Below are positions 1-6,926 of a DNA stretch of 16,158 nucleotides, piece by piece. The notes under the pieces were generated by a model. The model made no database searches. It had not been told where the DNA came from and was given only the letters and a program-made list of their open reading frames with translations. The translations under genes and the position numbers were made by a program. Numbering within the stretch: position 1 is the stretch's first letter; each line of letters starts with the position of its first letter. The stretch is taken from positions 1 to 16,158 of the forward strand of contig JAISXE010000177.1 of NCBI GenBank assembly GCA_031270615.1. The letters run 5' to 3'. The DNA comes from Spirochaetia bacterium (GTDB taxonomy: Bacteria > Spirochaetota > Spirochaetia > DTKZ01).

Positions 1-210
1 TGGAACAGGGAAGACGGGGCGAGGCTCGCGGAGCATATCAAGGAAGTGTATAAAATGCCCGGCGGCAGGGAGCGCTACTGGGACCAGATCGCGCTGGAAT
101 ATTTTATTAAGGACTACAGCGTGGAAGTCCGGGAATGCGCTTTTGAGGATATTGCCGAAATCGACACGTTTTCGGAACTGAAAAAACTGGACGGGGCGTA
201 TTGCGCGTAA
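1..210 (+). CDS. Nucleotidyltransferase, C-terminal fragment (LicC/phosphocholine cytidylyltransferase-like)
   Basis: The frame is open from the window edge to the TAA at 208-210, giving the last 69 residues of a protein whose start lies outside. The fragment has a WDQIALEYF stretch followed by FEDIAEIDTFSELKKLD. This is the usual C-terminal end of sugar-phosphate and phosphocholine nucleotidyltransferases, where the acidic EID pair helps bind metal. LicC-type enzymes make CDP-choline for surface decoration, which would suit a locus full of CDP-activated head-group genes, but the nucleotide-binding N-terminus is not visible. A GDP-mannose or glucose-1-phosphate nucleotidyltransferase is possible instead. 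It is followed 21 nt later by the HipA-like gene, which looks inserted between it and the phosphonate genes. Confidence 0.6.
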   Translation, partial: WNREDGARLAEHIKEVYKMPGGRERYWDQIALEYFIKDYSVEVRECAFEDIAEIDTFSELKKLDGAYCA

Positions 211-231
211 CATGCGCCATGAAGGATAACG

Positions 232-1395
232 GTGGAATATATACTTAAACATAAAGATGTCGAAGTTGCCGGGCTTTCTTTTAACGATAAAAATATAATT
301 GATAATATAGTAACTGTTTATAATAAAGATCATTTTCCGGCAGGAGTTGTTCAGGAAGATGGCAGGATTCATGTCGGTCGCATTGAAGATTGGTGGGTTG
401 GAAGGGGAATACCCGGGGAAAGAGAGCGTTTTTATGAAGTTCTGAAAGAAATCAATGTAAAAAACAAAAACGAGTTATTAATAAAGAGTTTTGGCATAAG
501 CCTGACGGATCACTATTGGGTTTGCCCAAAAGATGTTCATTTAAAATGGAAAGAGGTAAATTTTTATGAGAATGATTTTTCTTTTGATATTGGGGACGCC
601 TTTTTTTATAGAAGTAAAAAAGACACATATAATTTACGCGCGCCGGATAATTCATCAGACGGAAAATTGATAAAACGCTGGAGCGTGATAGACGGCAAAA
701 GAATGCTGATAAAAGGTGGGAGTTCGGGAAATTATCAGGAACCGTTTAATGAAGCGATAACGTCTTCAATTTGTCAAAGATTGAATATACCGCATGTAAA
801 ATATGACTTACTGTATGAAGACGGAGAGTATTATAGTATATGCGAAAACATGACAAACGGAGAATATGAATTGGTATACGCGTCACATATTTTTGAGGCG
901 CTGTACCGCAATATTAACGACAGTTTTTATCGGCATTATATAAAATGCTGCGATAAACTGAATATAAAAAATATTATTGACCGCTTGAATAAAATGATGG
1001 TTGTTGATTATATAATCGCGAATACCGACAGGCATTTTTCAAACTTTGGGGCCATAAGAAATTCCGAAACACTGGAATATGTGTATCCGGCTCCGGTGTA
1101 TGATTCCGGGACCTCGCTGTGGCATGATAAAAATATCAATGACATAAACGAGAATGGGATTATAGGCACAAAATGTTTTGAAAGCACCCATTTTGCGCAA
1201 ATCAAACTGGTAACGGACTTTTCCTGGTACGACAAAAATAAACTTGTTGGAATTGAGGATGAGTATCTTGAGTTGTTGCTGAAAAACGCTCATTTTGAAA
1301 TTGAACGGAAGAAAAGATTGGCTCTTGCCTTGAGAAAACGCATAGAAATGCTTGATGCATTTATTAAAAGCAGTCGGCCACAGAATATATCGTAA
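232..1395 (+). CDS. HipA-like serine/threonine kinase, orphan, AT-rich
   Basis: A 387-residue protein starting at GTG 232, with an AAGGA ribosome-binding site at 222-226. The C-terminal half carries the HipA-type kinase signature. NTDRHFSN at residues 264-271 is the catalytic loop with Asp266, YDSGTSLW at 290-297 is the metal-binding DFG equivalent, and a candidate ATP-binding lysine sits in RMLIKGG (Lys161). A canonical HipA N-terminal domain is not evident; residues 1-140 are unrecognised. No HipB-like DNA-binding antitoxin is adjacent. Base composition is far more AT-rich than the flanking genes, suggesting acquisition. The stop codon is TAA, and its last A begins the AGGAGG that precedes the next gene, so it is tightly embedded. 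The substrate is unknown. A toxin, a phage-type HipA relative or a regulatory kinase are all possible. Confidence 0.75.
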   Translation: MEYILKHKDVEVAGLSFNDKNIIDNIVTVYNKDHFPAGVVQEDGRIHVGRIEDWWVGRGIPGERERFYEVLKEINVKNKNELLIKSFGISLTDHYWVCPKDVHLKWKEVNFYENDFSFDIGDAFFYRSKKDTYNLRAPDNSSDGKLIKRWSVIDGKRMLIKGGSSGNYQEPFNEAITSSICQRLNIPHVKYDLLYEDGEYYSICENMTNGEYELVYASHIFEALYRNINDSFYRHYIKCCDKLNIKNIIDRLNKMMVVDYIIANTDRHFSNFGAIRNSETLEYVYPAPVYDSGTSLWHDKNINDINENGIIGTKCFESTHFAQIKLVTDFSWYDKNKLVGIEDEYLELLLKNAHFEIERKKRLALALRKRIEMLDAFIKSSRPQNIS

Positions 1396-1415
1396 GGAGG
1401 CTCGGGCGGGCGGAG

Positions 1416-3041
1416 ATGAAAAAGACAACGCGGTTCAGAAAACTTCTTGAGTCGGATACGCTTGAGTTTATGTGCGAGGCACATAACGGCCTTTCCGCGA
1501 AGATTGTGGAAGAGGCGGGTTTTCCCGGCATCTGGGGCAGCGGGCTTTCCATCAGCTCCCAGTTTGGCGTGCGGGACTCTAACGAGGCAAGCTGGACGCA
1601 GGTTCTTGAGGTGCTGGAGTTTATGTCCGACGTAACGACGGTTCCGATTCTTCTGGACGGGGATACGGGCTACGGGAATTTCAACAACATGCGGCGGCTT
1701 GTGCGCAAGCTGGAACAGCGGAAGGTCGCCGCGGTGTGCATCGAGGATAAACTTTTTCCGAAAACAAACAGTTTCGTCAGGGGAACTGCCCAGCCGTTGG
1801 CCGATATGGAAGAGTTCTGCGGTAAAATCAAGGCGGGAAAGGACGCGCAGGGCGACGATGAGTTTTCGATTATCGCCCGGGTCGAGGCCTTTATCGCGGG
1901 TTGGGGCCTGAAAGAGGCCCTGCGCCGGGCGGAGGCGTACCACAAGGCGGGCGCCGACGGCATACTGATTCACAGCGCCCTTGGCGTGGCGGACGAGGTT
2001 CTGGCCTTTAAGAAAGAATGGGGCGGCCGTTCCCCCGTGCTTATCGTTCCCACAAAATACTATTCCACGCCCACCGGGGTTTTCCGCGATTACGGTTTTT
2101 CGGTGCTTATCTGGGCAAACCAGATTCTGAGATCGGCGATTCGCGCGATGCAGAAAACCGCAGGGATCCTCAAGTCCGAAGAAACCCTGACCGCTGTGGA
2201 AGACAAAATTGCGCCCGTAAAGGAAGTGTTCCGTTTGCAGGGCATGGATGAGCTTGAGACGGCCGAAAGGCTGTACCTGCCCCGCCAGGGCGAGAATACC
2301 GCGGTCGTCATCCTTGCCGCGGCGCGGGGAAAAGACCTTGGCGTTTTAACGGAAAACAAGCCCAAGGCGATGGTCGAGATTGCCGGGCAGCCGCTTCTTG
2401 CCCACATTGCCGATGCGTATAACGCGGCGGGGCTGAAGGATATTACCGTTGTGCGGGGCTATAAAAAGGATACGGTGAATCTGCCGAATCTCGCTTTTGC
2501 CGATAATGACGCCTACGCCGATACGGGCGAACTGTATTCCCTGAAAGCTGCCCTTGATACGATACGGGAGCCGCGCGATCTTATCATTGCCTACGGCGAT
2601 GTGCTTGTCCGCAAGTATATTCTCCAGATTCTTCTTGAAAGCGCCGCGCCGTTTACGATTATCGCGGACACGAACTGGCAGGAAGGCGTGAACAGAAACC
2701 GTTTTGCCGATTACGTTGAGTGTTCCGAGGCCCTGTCGCGCAGGACGTTTAACTCCGTTGTTACACTGAAGAGGGTGAGCACGCCCGCGGACATACTGGA
2801 ATGCGGCAGGATTCACGGTGAATGGGTGGGAGCCCTGCGGGTTACCGCCGATAAATTCGCCGTTCTGCGCTCCACGCTTGACGGGATTCTTTGCGAGCCA
2901 AAAAACAGGAATGCGGAAATGGGCTATCTGATGAACGCGCTTGTGCGGCGCGGGGAGGCGGTGCGGGTTCTGTATACGACCGGGGGCTGGCTTGACATCG
3001 ACAGCGTGGAGGACATACTCCTTGCGGGGAGTTTCGCGTGA
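1416..3041 (+). CDS. pepM: Phosphoenolpyruvate mutase fused to a nucleotidyltransferase domain
   Basis: A 541-residue bifunctional protein. Residues 1-285 are PEP mutase, the enzyme that rearranges PEP to phosphonopyruvate and forms the C-P bond. The diagnostic EDKLFPKTNS sits at 110-119 and the metal-binding DGDTGYGN at 81-88. Residues 295-541 are a nucleotidyltransferase fold: LAAARGKDL (300-308), KPKAM (315-319), YGDVL (393-397, metal Asp395) and LDIDSVEDI (526-534). Such fusions are known in phosphonate clusters. The loop lacks the classic LAAGxGTRL consensus, as I recall is usual in the fused subfamily, so its substrate is uncertain. AGGAGG at 1395-1400 is rather far (15 nt) from ATG 1416, while GGAG at 1412-1415 directly abuts it. 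The gene overlaps the decarboxylase gene by 4 nt (GTGA). Confidence 0.93.
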   Translation: MKKTTRFRKLLESDTLEFMCEAHNGLSAKIVEEAGFPGIWGSGLSISSQFGVRDSNEASWTQVLEVLEFMSDVTTVPILLDGDTGYGNFNNMRRLVRKLEQRKVAAVCIEDKLFPKTNSFVRGTAQPLADMEEFCGKIKAGKDAQGDDEFSIIARVEAFIAGWGLKEALRRAEAYHKAGADGILIHSALGVADEVLAFKKEWGGRSPVLIVPTKYYSTPTGVFRDYGFSVLIWANQILRSAIRAMQKTAGILKSEETLTAVEDKIAPVKEVFRLQGMDELETAERLYLPRQGENTAVVILAAARGKDLGVLTENKPKAMVEIAGQPLLAHIADAYNAAGLKDITVVRGYKKDTVNLPNLAFADNDAYADTGELYSLKAALDTIREPRDLIIAYGDVLVRKYILQILLESAAPFTIIADTNWQEGVNRNRFADYVECSEALSRRTFNSVVTLKRVSTPADILECGRIHGEWVGALRVTADKFAVLRSTLDGILCEPKNRNAEMGYLMNALVRRGEAVRVLYTTGGWLDIDSVEDILLAGSFA

Positions 3042-4213
3042 TAGGCGCTGAGGTTTTTGTCCGCGCGGCCCGGGGAAGGGGTTTTGGCCTGTGGACGGGG
3101 GTTCCCTGTTCGTATTTAAAGCCGCTTATAAATTACGTTATCGCGGATCCCGGCCTTCGGTATACCGCCGCCGTCAATGAGGGAGACGCCGTGGCAATCG
3201 CTTCCGGGGCCGCGCTCGCGGGCCGGCGCGGCGTTGTGATGTTCCAGAACTCCGGGCTGGGAAACGCGGTGAATCCCCTGACTTCCCTGAATTATGTTTT
3301 TAAAATACCCGTGCTGCTTGTGGTAACCCTCCGGGGAGAACCCGGCGGCCCGCCCGACGAACCGCAGCACGCCCTTATGGGGCCTGTGACAGGCGCCATG
3401 CTTGACGTGCTGAAGATCCGCTGGGAGTATTTTCCCCGGGAAGAAGCGGAGGCTGCTGCGGCTCTTGACAGGGCTGTTTCCTATATGGATAAAGAGGCCC
3501 TGCCCTTTGCCTTTGTTATGCGCAAGGATTCGGTTGCTCCCGCAGGGCTGCGCGCGGAACCGGATGCGCCTTTGACGCCGGTTTTTTCGCGCAGCGGGCT
3601 TTCGCCCCGAAAGGCCGCCTGCCACAGCCGCCGCGATATGCTGAAGGCGCTGCGGGCCGCCGGCCGCCCCGGGGACGCGATTCTCGCCACAACGGGGTTT
3701 ACCGGGCGGGAACTGTACGCCCTTGGGGACGCGGAAAACCAGTTTTACATGGTGGGTTCCATGGGCTGCCTCGTGTCCCTGGCCCTGGGCATTGCCCTGG
3801 TACAGCCGGAACGCAGGGTTATCGCCCTTGACGGGGACGGGGCCTTTCTTATGCGTATGGGCGCGCTGGCCGCAGTGGGGCATGAAAAGCCGAAAAACCT
3901 TGTCCATATTGTGTTTGACAACGGGCGCTATGAGTCCACGGGAAACCAGGCCACGGTTTCCGCGTCGGTTGATATTCCGGCCATTGCCGCGGCCTGCGGA
4001 TATGAACGGGTAGAAGATACCGTAAGCGCGGAGGGTCTTGCGGATATTCTTAGGGGCCACGCAAACAACGCGCTTACCTTTGTGCGCGCGGGAATACAAT
4101 CCGGGACCGCCGCCGATCTTCCCCGGCCTACCATAACGCCTGCGGAAGCGGCGCGGCGTTTTGCGGAGTATCTGAAAAAAGTGGGGCGCGATCATAAACT
4201 CATTATGCGTTAA
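3038..4213 (+). CDS. ppd: Phosphonopyruvate decarboxylase
   Basis: A 391-residue thiamine-diphosphate enzyme that decarboxylates phosphonopyruvate to phosphonoacetaldehyde, the step that pulls the unfavourable PEP mutase reaction forward. The N-terminal pyrimidine-binding half has the catalytic-glutamate motif NEGD (Glu48). The C-terminal half has the ThDP/Mg motif GDG at 266-268 ending in DNGRYESTGNQ from 294, close to the DNG-STGGQ pattern of this family rather than of sulfopyruvate decarboxylases. Length is normal for the family. The GTG start at 3038 overlaps the pepM stop as GTGA, indicating translational coupling. The next gene starts only 2 nt after the stop, yet is AT-rich and unrelated, so the operon seems to have been interrupted immediately after ppd. 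Confidence 0.93.
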   Translation: MIGAEVFVRAARGRGFGLWTGVPCSYLKPLINYVIADPGLRYTAAVNEGDAVAIASGAALAGRRGVVMFQNSGLGNAVNPLTSLNYVFKIPVLLVVTLRGEPGGPPDEPQHALMGPVTGAMLDVLKIRWEYFPREEAEAAAALDRAVSYMDKEALPFAFVMRKDSVAPAGLRAEPDAPLTPVFSRSGLSPRKAACHSRRDMLKALRAAGRPGDAILATTGFTGRELYALGDAENQFYMVGSMGCLVSLALGIALVQPERRVIALDGDGAFLMRMGALAAVGHEKPKNLVHIVFDNGRYESTGNQATVSASVDIPAIAAACGYERVEDTVSAEGLADILRGHANNALTFVRAGIQSGTAADLPRPTITPAEAARRFAEYLKKVGRDHKLIMR

Positions 4214-4215
4214 CT

Positions 4216-4656
4216 ATGGAGAAAAAATTGAGGATTTATTTGGATAACTGTACTTTTAATAGGCCATTTGATGATCAAAATCAGTTGAAGATAAAACTTG
4301 AAACTGAGGCAAAGCTGTTCATACAAAAAGGTGTCTTGGATAACAAATACGAATTGGTCTGGTCTTATATTTTAGAATATGAAAATAATCAAAATAAATT
4401 CGATGATAGACGCAATACTATTTATGACTGGAAAAACATTGCAAAGATACATTGTATTGAAAATGACGAAATTATTGAATATGCGGAAAATTTAAAAAAG
4501 AAAAATATAAGGACAAGAGATGCGTTACATATTGCTTGTAGTGTTTATACGCATTCTGATTATTTAATAACAGCAGATAAACAGTTGTTCAATTTACGAG
4601 TACGTGATATAAGAATAATAAATCCATTGACTTTTATAAACGAATTGGAGGAATAA
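4216..4656 (+). CDS. PIN-domain protein, VapC-like toxin candidate
   Basis: A 146-residue protein with the acidic residues expected of a PIN-domain ribonuclease: Asp10 in IYLDNCTF, Glu54 in LEYE, Asp102 in TRDALHIA and Asp121 in TADKQL. PIN proteins of this size usually act as endoribonuclease toxins of toxin-antitoxin pairs. It starts 2 nt after the ppd stop and has no obvious Shine-Dalgarno sequence, so it probably depends on translational coupling to ppd. The following small gene, 2 nt downstream, is a likely partner, giving a toxin-first order that is less common than antitoxin-first. Composition is strongly AT-rich against GC-rich neighbours, a sign of transfer. RNA target unknown. Confidence 0.75.
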   Translation: MEKKLRIYLDNCTFNRPFDDQNQLKIKLETEAKLFIQKGVLDNKYELVWSYILEYENNQNKFDDRRNTIYDWKNIAKIHCIENDEIIEYAENLKKKNIRTRDALHIACSVYTHSDYLITADKQLFNLRVRDIRIINPLTFINELEE

Positions 4657-4658
4657 TT

Positions 4659-4856
4659 ATGTATGCAGAAATGGCCCTGCGGAGCGAGGGTATGCAAATT
4701 TTAATAAACAAGCTGGGACGAGTGGAAGCAGAACGCTTTATTAGCCTTATTATTCGAGAACCATTCGATTATACGGAATGGCAAAGGAATTTATTTAATG
4801 ATATGTCGGTAAAAGAACTAAGTAACTTGGCAATGAAAGAATATAAAAACAAATAA
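4659..4856 (+). CDS. Small protein paired with the PIN gene, probable antitoxin
   Basis: A 65-residue protein starting at ATG 4659 with a strong GGAGGA at 4647-4652 that lies inside the end of the PIN gene. The sequence is mostly helix-compatible and charged, with a GRVEAERFISLI stretch and a FDYTEWQ segment. It resembles, from memory, short proteins that accompany PIN-domain genes of this kind, but no DNA-binding motif is clear. Role as antitoxin is inferred from size, coupling and partner. It shares the AT-rich composition of the PIN gene and ends the inserted block; the hairpin-rich leader of the AEP transaminase gene follows. Confidence 0.6.
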   Translation: MYAEMALRSEGMQILINKLGRVEAERFISLIIREPFDYTEWQRNLFNDMSVKELSNLAMKEYKNK

Positions 4857-5071
4857 AAATATGCCTTAACGTCGCAGCATATAACGGGCCTGCATGTGTT
4901 GCTGCTCAGGCGGCTTGGGGGCGTTGCGGGGGCGGGCGCGATTTCGTTTTTATAAAGCCGCTTTCCGCGCCTGTGCTTGCGGGATAGGCCCCCGCATGAG
5001 GGGGTAGGGCGCAACGAAGTGCGCCCGTAGGGGGAGACTTCCCCCCTCCAAAATATATCAAAGGAGAAAAC
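4857..5071 (+). promoter_or_regulatory. Hairpin-rich leader upstream of the AEP transaminase gene
   Basis: No gene is seen in these 215 nt. Three perfect stem-loops are packed almost end to end: CCCCC/GGGGG with a 6-nt loop at 4989-5004, GGGCGCA/TGCGCCC with loop ACGAAG at 5007-5026, and GGGGGA/TCCCCC with loop GACT at 5030-5045. A longer-range pair GGCGCG/CGCGCC joins 4935-4940 to 4966-4971. An alternative stem, GCGGG 4979-4983 with CCCGC 4991-4995, would compete with the first hairpin. No U-tract follows, so a simple intrinsic terminator is unlikely. It could be a cis-acting leader or a palindromic repeat; I cannot tell which. Confidence 0.45.
5061..5066 (+). promoter_or_regulatory. Ribosome-binding site of the AEP transaminase gene
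   Basis: AAGGAG lies 5 nt before ATG 5072, just downstream of the third leader hairpin. It fixes the start codon, and it would remain accessible if the three hairpins form. Confidence 0.75.
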
Positions 5072-6169
5072 ATGAAACCAGAGAACCGGCCGGTAATTTT
5101 GCTGAATCCCGGGCCTGTTACCATTTCGCAGAGGGTGCGCGCGTCTCTTGCGAGGGAGGACCTGTGCCACCGGGAGCCGGAGTTCGCGGCCCTTACGCTG
5201 GATATAAAGAAGCGTATCGGAAATGTCTACGAGGGCTGCGCGGCGGATTACGAGGCGGCGCTCGCAAGCGGTTCGGGAACCTGCGCCGTGGAGGCCATGC
5301 TGCAAAGCCTCGCGCCCCGCAGCGGCAAGACCCTTGTGGTGGCAAACGGCGTGTACGGGGAGAGGATGGCGTCAATGCTGGAGGCGCAGGGAAAGCCTTT
5401 TACCCTGATAAAGGGCGGCTGGCCGGAACCTGTGAATATCGCCGCCGCCGAGGAAGAACTGAAAAAAGACGGCTGCCTTACGCATGTGGCGGCCATTCAC
5501 CACGAGACCACCACGGGGAGGCTGAACGACTGCGCCGCCCTGGGACAGTTGTGCGGGAAATACGGGAAGGGTTTTTTTGTTGACGCGGTTTCGAGTTTTG
5601 CCGGGGAGGAGATCCGCTTCGCGGACTGGAACGTGACGGCCCTTGCCGCGACGGCGAACAAGTGCGTCCACGGCATACCTGGGATTTGTTTTGTTCTTGC
5701 CAGAAGGGATTTGATGGAAACGGGCAAGACGCAGGCTTCGTCTTTGTATCTTGACCTTTACAAAATGTATAAGGAACAGAAGAGCGGCTTTTCGCCTTTT
5801 ACCCAGGCTACCCACGCCTGCGTCGCCCTGCGGGAAGCCCTGGAAGAACTGGAAGACCAGGGGGGCTGGAAGAGCCGCCGGGCGCGTTACCTGGCGATTT
5901 CCCGCAGGCTGCGGCAGGAGTTTGCCGCGATGGGCATAGAGCGGTTTTTGCCGGAAGAGGCCTATGCTTCCTATATGTCGTCTTTCAAATTACCGGAGGG
6001 GAAAACCTACGGGGAGCTTCATGATATTCTGAAAGAGGAAGGCTTTGTTATTTACGCGGGGCAGGGCGGGCTGTACCATTCAATTTTCAGAATCGCCAAT
6101 ATGGGCGACATTCTTGACAGCGATGTGGACAGGCTTATCGGCGTGTTCAAAACCGTGATGAAGGGGTGA
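5072..6169 (+). CDS. 2-aminoethylphosphonate transaminase (biosynthetic AEP-forming)
   Basis: A 365-residue class V, fold-type I PLP aminotransferase. It begins with the family-typical LNPGPVTIS (11-19). The PLP phosphate-binding loop is SGSGT (66-70), HHETTTG lies at 143-149, the pyridine-binding Asp171 is in FFVDAVSS, and the Schiff-base Lys197 is in TANKCVHG. The family interconverts phosphonoacetaldehyde and 2-aminoethylphosphonate. Next to pepM, ppd and a cytidylyltransferase gene it almost certainly works in the biosynthetic direction. The homologous PhnW is catabolic, but no phosphonatase gene (phnX) is present. The product would be the amine head group passed to the next enzyme, whose gene starts 7 nt after this stop. 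Confidence 0.93.
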   Translation: MKPENRPVILLNPGPVTISQRVRASLAREDLCHREPEFAALTLDIKKRIGNVYEGCAADYEAALASGSGTCAVEAMLQSLAPRSGKTLVVANGVYGERMASMLEAQGKPFTLIKGGWPEPVNIAAAEEELKKDGCLTHVAAIHHETTTGRLNDCAALGQLCGKYGKGFFVDAVSSFAGEEIRFADWNVTALAATANKCVHGIPGICFVLARRDLMETGKTQASSLYLDLYKMYKEQKSGFSPFTQATHACVALREALEELEDQGGWKSRRARYLAISRRLRQEFAAMGIERFLPEEAYASYMSSFKLPEGKTYGELHDILKEEGFVIYAGQGGLYHSIFRIANMGDILDSDVDRLIGVFKTVMKG

Positions 6170-6176
6170 AGAGGGT

Positions 6177-6926
6177 ATGGGTACGAATGTTGGAACGGCG
6201 GTTATCCTCGCCGCGGGCATGGGAACCCGCTTAAAGGATATGGGGAGGGAAGCCCCCAAGGGTTTTTTGCGGCTGGGAGCGAAAACGATTATTGAGGAGT
6301 CTCTTGACAAGCTCAGGTGCTGCGGCGCGCGCAGGGTGATTCTTGTGAGCGGGCACTTGTCGGGGATGTACGACGAACTTGCCGCGGAAACGGACGGTTT
6401 TGCCGTAACCATAAAGAACGAGGTTTTTGCCGCCTCGGGCAGCGGCTATTCCCTGTACCTGGCGCGGAGGCTGTTGGCGCCGGACGAGGATTTTTTTCTT
6501 TTGGAGTCCGACCTTATCTACGAGAGGCGCGCCCTGGAGGTTTTGCGGGAAGACCCGAGGCCCGACATAATCCTGCTTTCGGGAAAAACGTCTTCCGGGG
6601 ATGAGGTCTATGTGGAAACCCGGGGCGGGAACCTTGTGGCCATGGCCAAGGACAGGGCCGCGCTTGGGCCCGGCATTGAGGGAGAGCTTGTGGGAATCAG
6701 CAAAATTTCCGCGAGGCTCTACACAGCCTATTGTGTGGCGGTGGAGCGGCTTTTCAAAACAAGTTTGGAGGTTGAATACGAGGCGGGCCTTACGGAAACC
6801 GCGAAAACCTGCCCCATTCCCTGCCGGCTTGTTCCCGACCTTGCCTGGGCGGAAATCGACGACGAGCGCCATCTCGCGCGGGCGCGGGAGCTGGTGTACG
6901 CGAAAACGATAGAGGCAGAAATATAA
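6177..6926 (+). CDS. pntC: PntC-like CTP:2-aminoethylphosphonate cytidylyltransferase
   Basis: A 249-residue nucleotidyltransferase with an intact nucleotide-binding signature LAAGMGTRL (11-19), PKGF (27-30), a metal-site SD at 111-112 and a terminal EIDDE (226-230). The SGKTSSGDEVYV segment at 135-146 and the position directly after the AEP transaminase match PntC, the Treponema denticola-type enzyme that makes CDP-AEP from CTP and AEP. A phosphocholine cytidylyltransferase (LicC) is the closest alternative. The gene is tightly coupled: it starts 7 nt after the transaminase, and its TAA abuts the ATG of the CDP-alcohol transferase-like gene with no gap. This links CDP-AEP production directly to its likely consumer. 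Confidence 0.85.
   Translation: MGTNVGTAVILAAGMGTRLKDMGREAPKGFLRLGAKTIIEESLDKLRCCGARRVILVSGHLSGMYDELAAETDGFAVTIKNEVFAASGSGYSLYLARRLLAPDEDFFLLESDLIYERRALEVLREDPRPDIILLSGKTSSGDEVYVETRGGNLVAMAKDRAALGPGIEGELVGISKISARLYTAYCVAVERLFKTSLEVEYEAGLTETAKTCPIPCRLVPDLAWAEIDDERHLARARELVYAKTIEAEI

Noticed and set aside
1290..1973. 227-codon minus-strand frame across the HipA-like/pepM junction
   Set aside because: It crosses two well-supported genes on the other strand and has no start signal or family features.
3116..4195. 359-codon minus-strand frame opposite ppd
   Set aside because: It is the shadow of a clear phosphonopyruvate decarboxylase with intact catalytic motifs; GC-rich third positions keep the antisense frame open.
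4861..4930. Integron attC-like site after the PIN/antitoxin pair
   Set aside because: TTAAC and GTT are present about 60 nt apart, and GCAGCA/TGCTGC can pair between them, but the end boxes do not fit RYYYAAC and GTTRRRY and pair over only four bases. A cassette origin cannot be supported.
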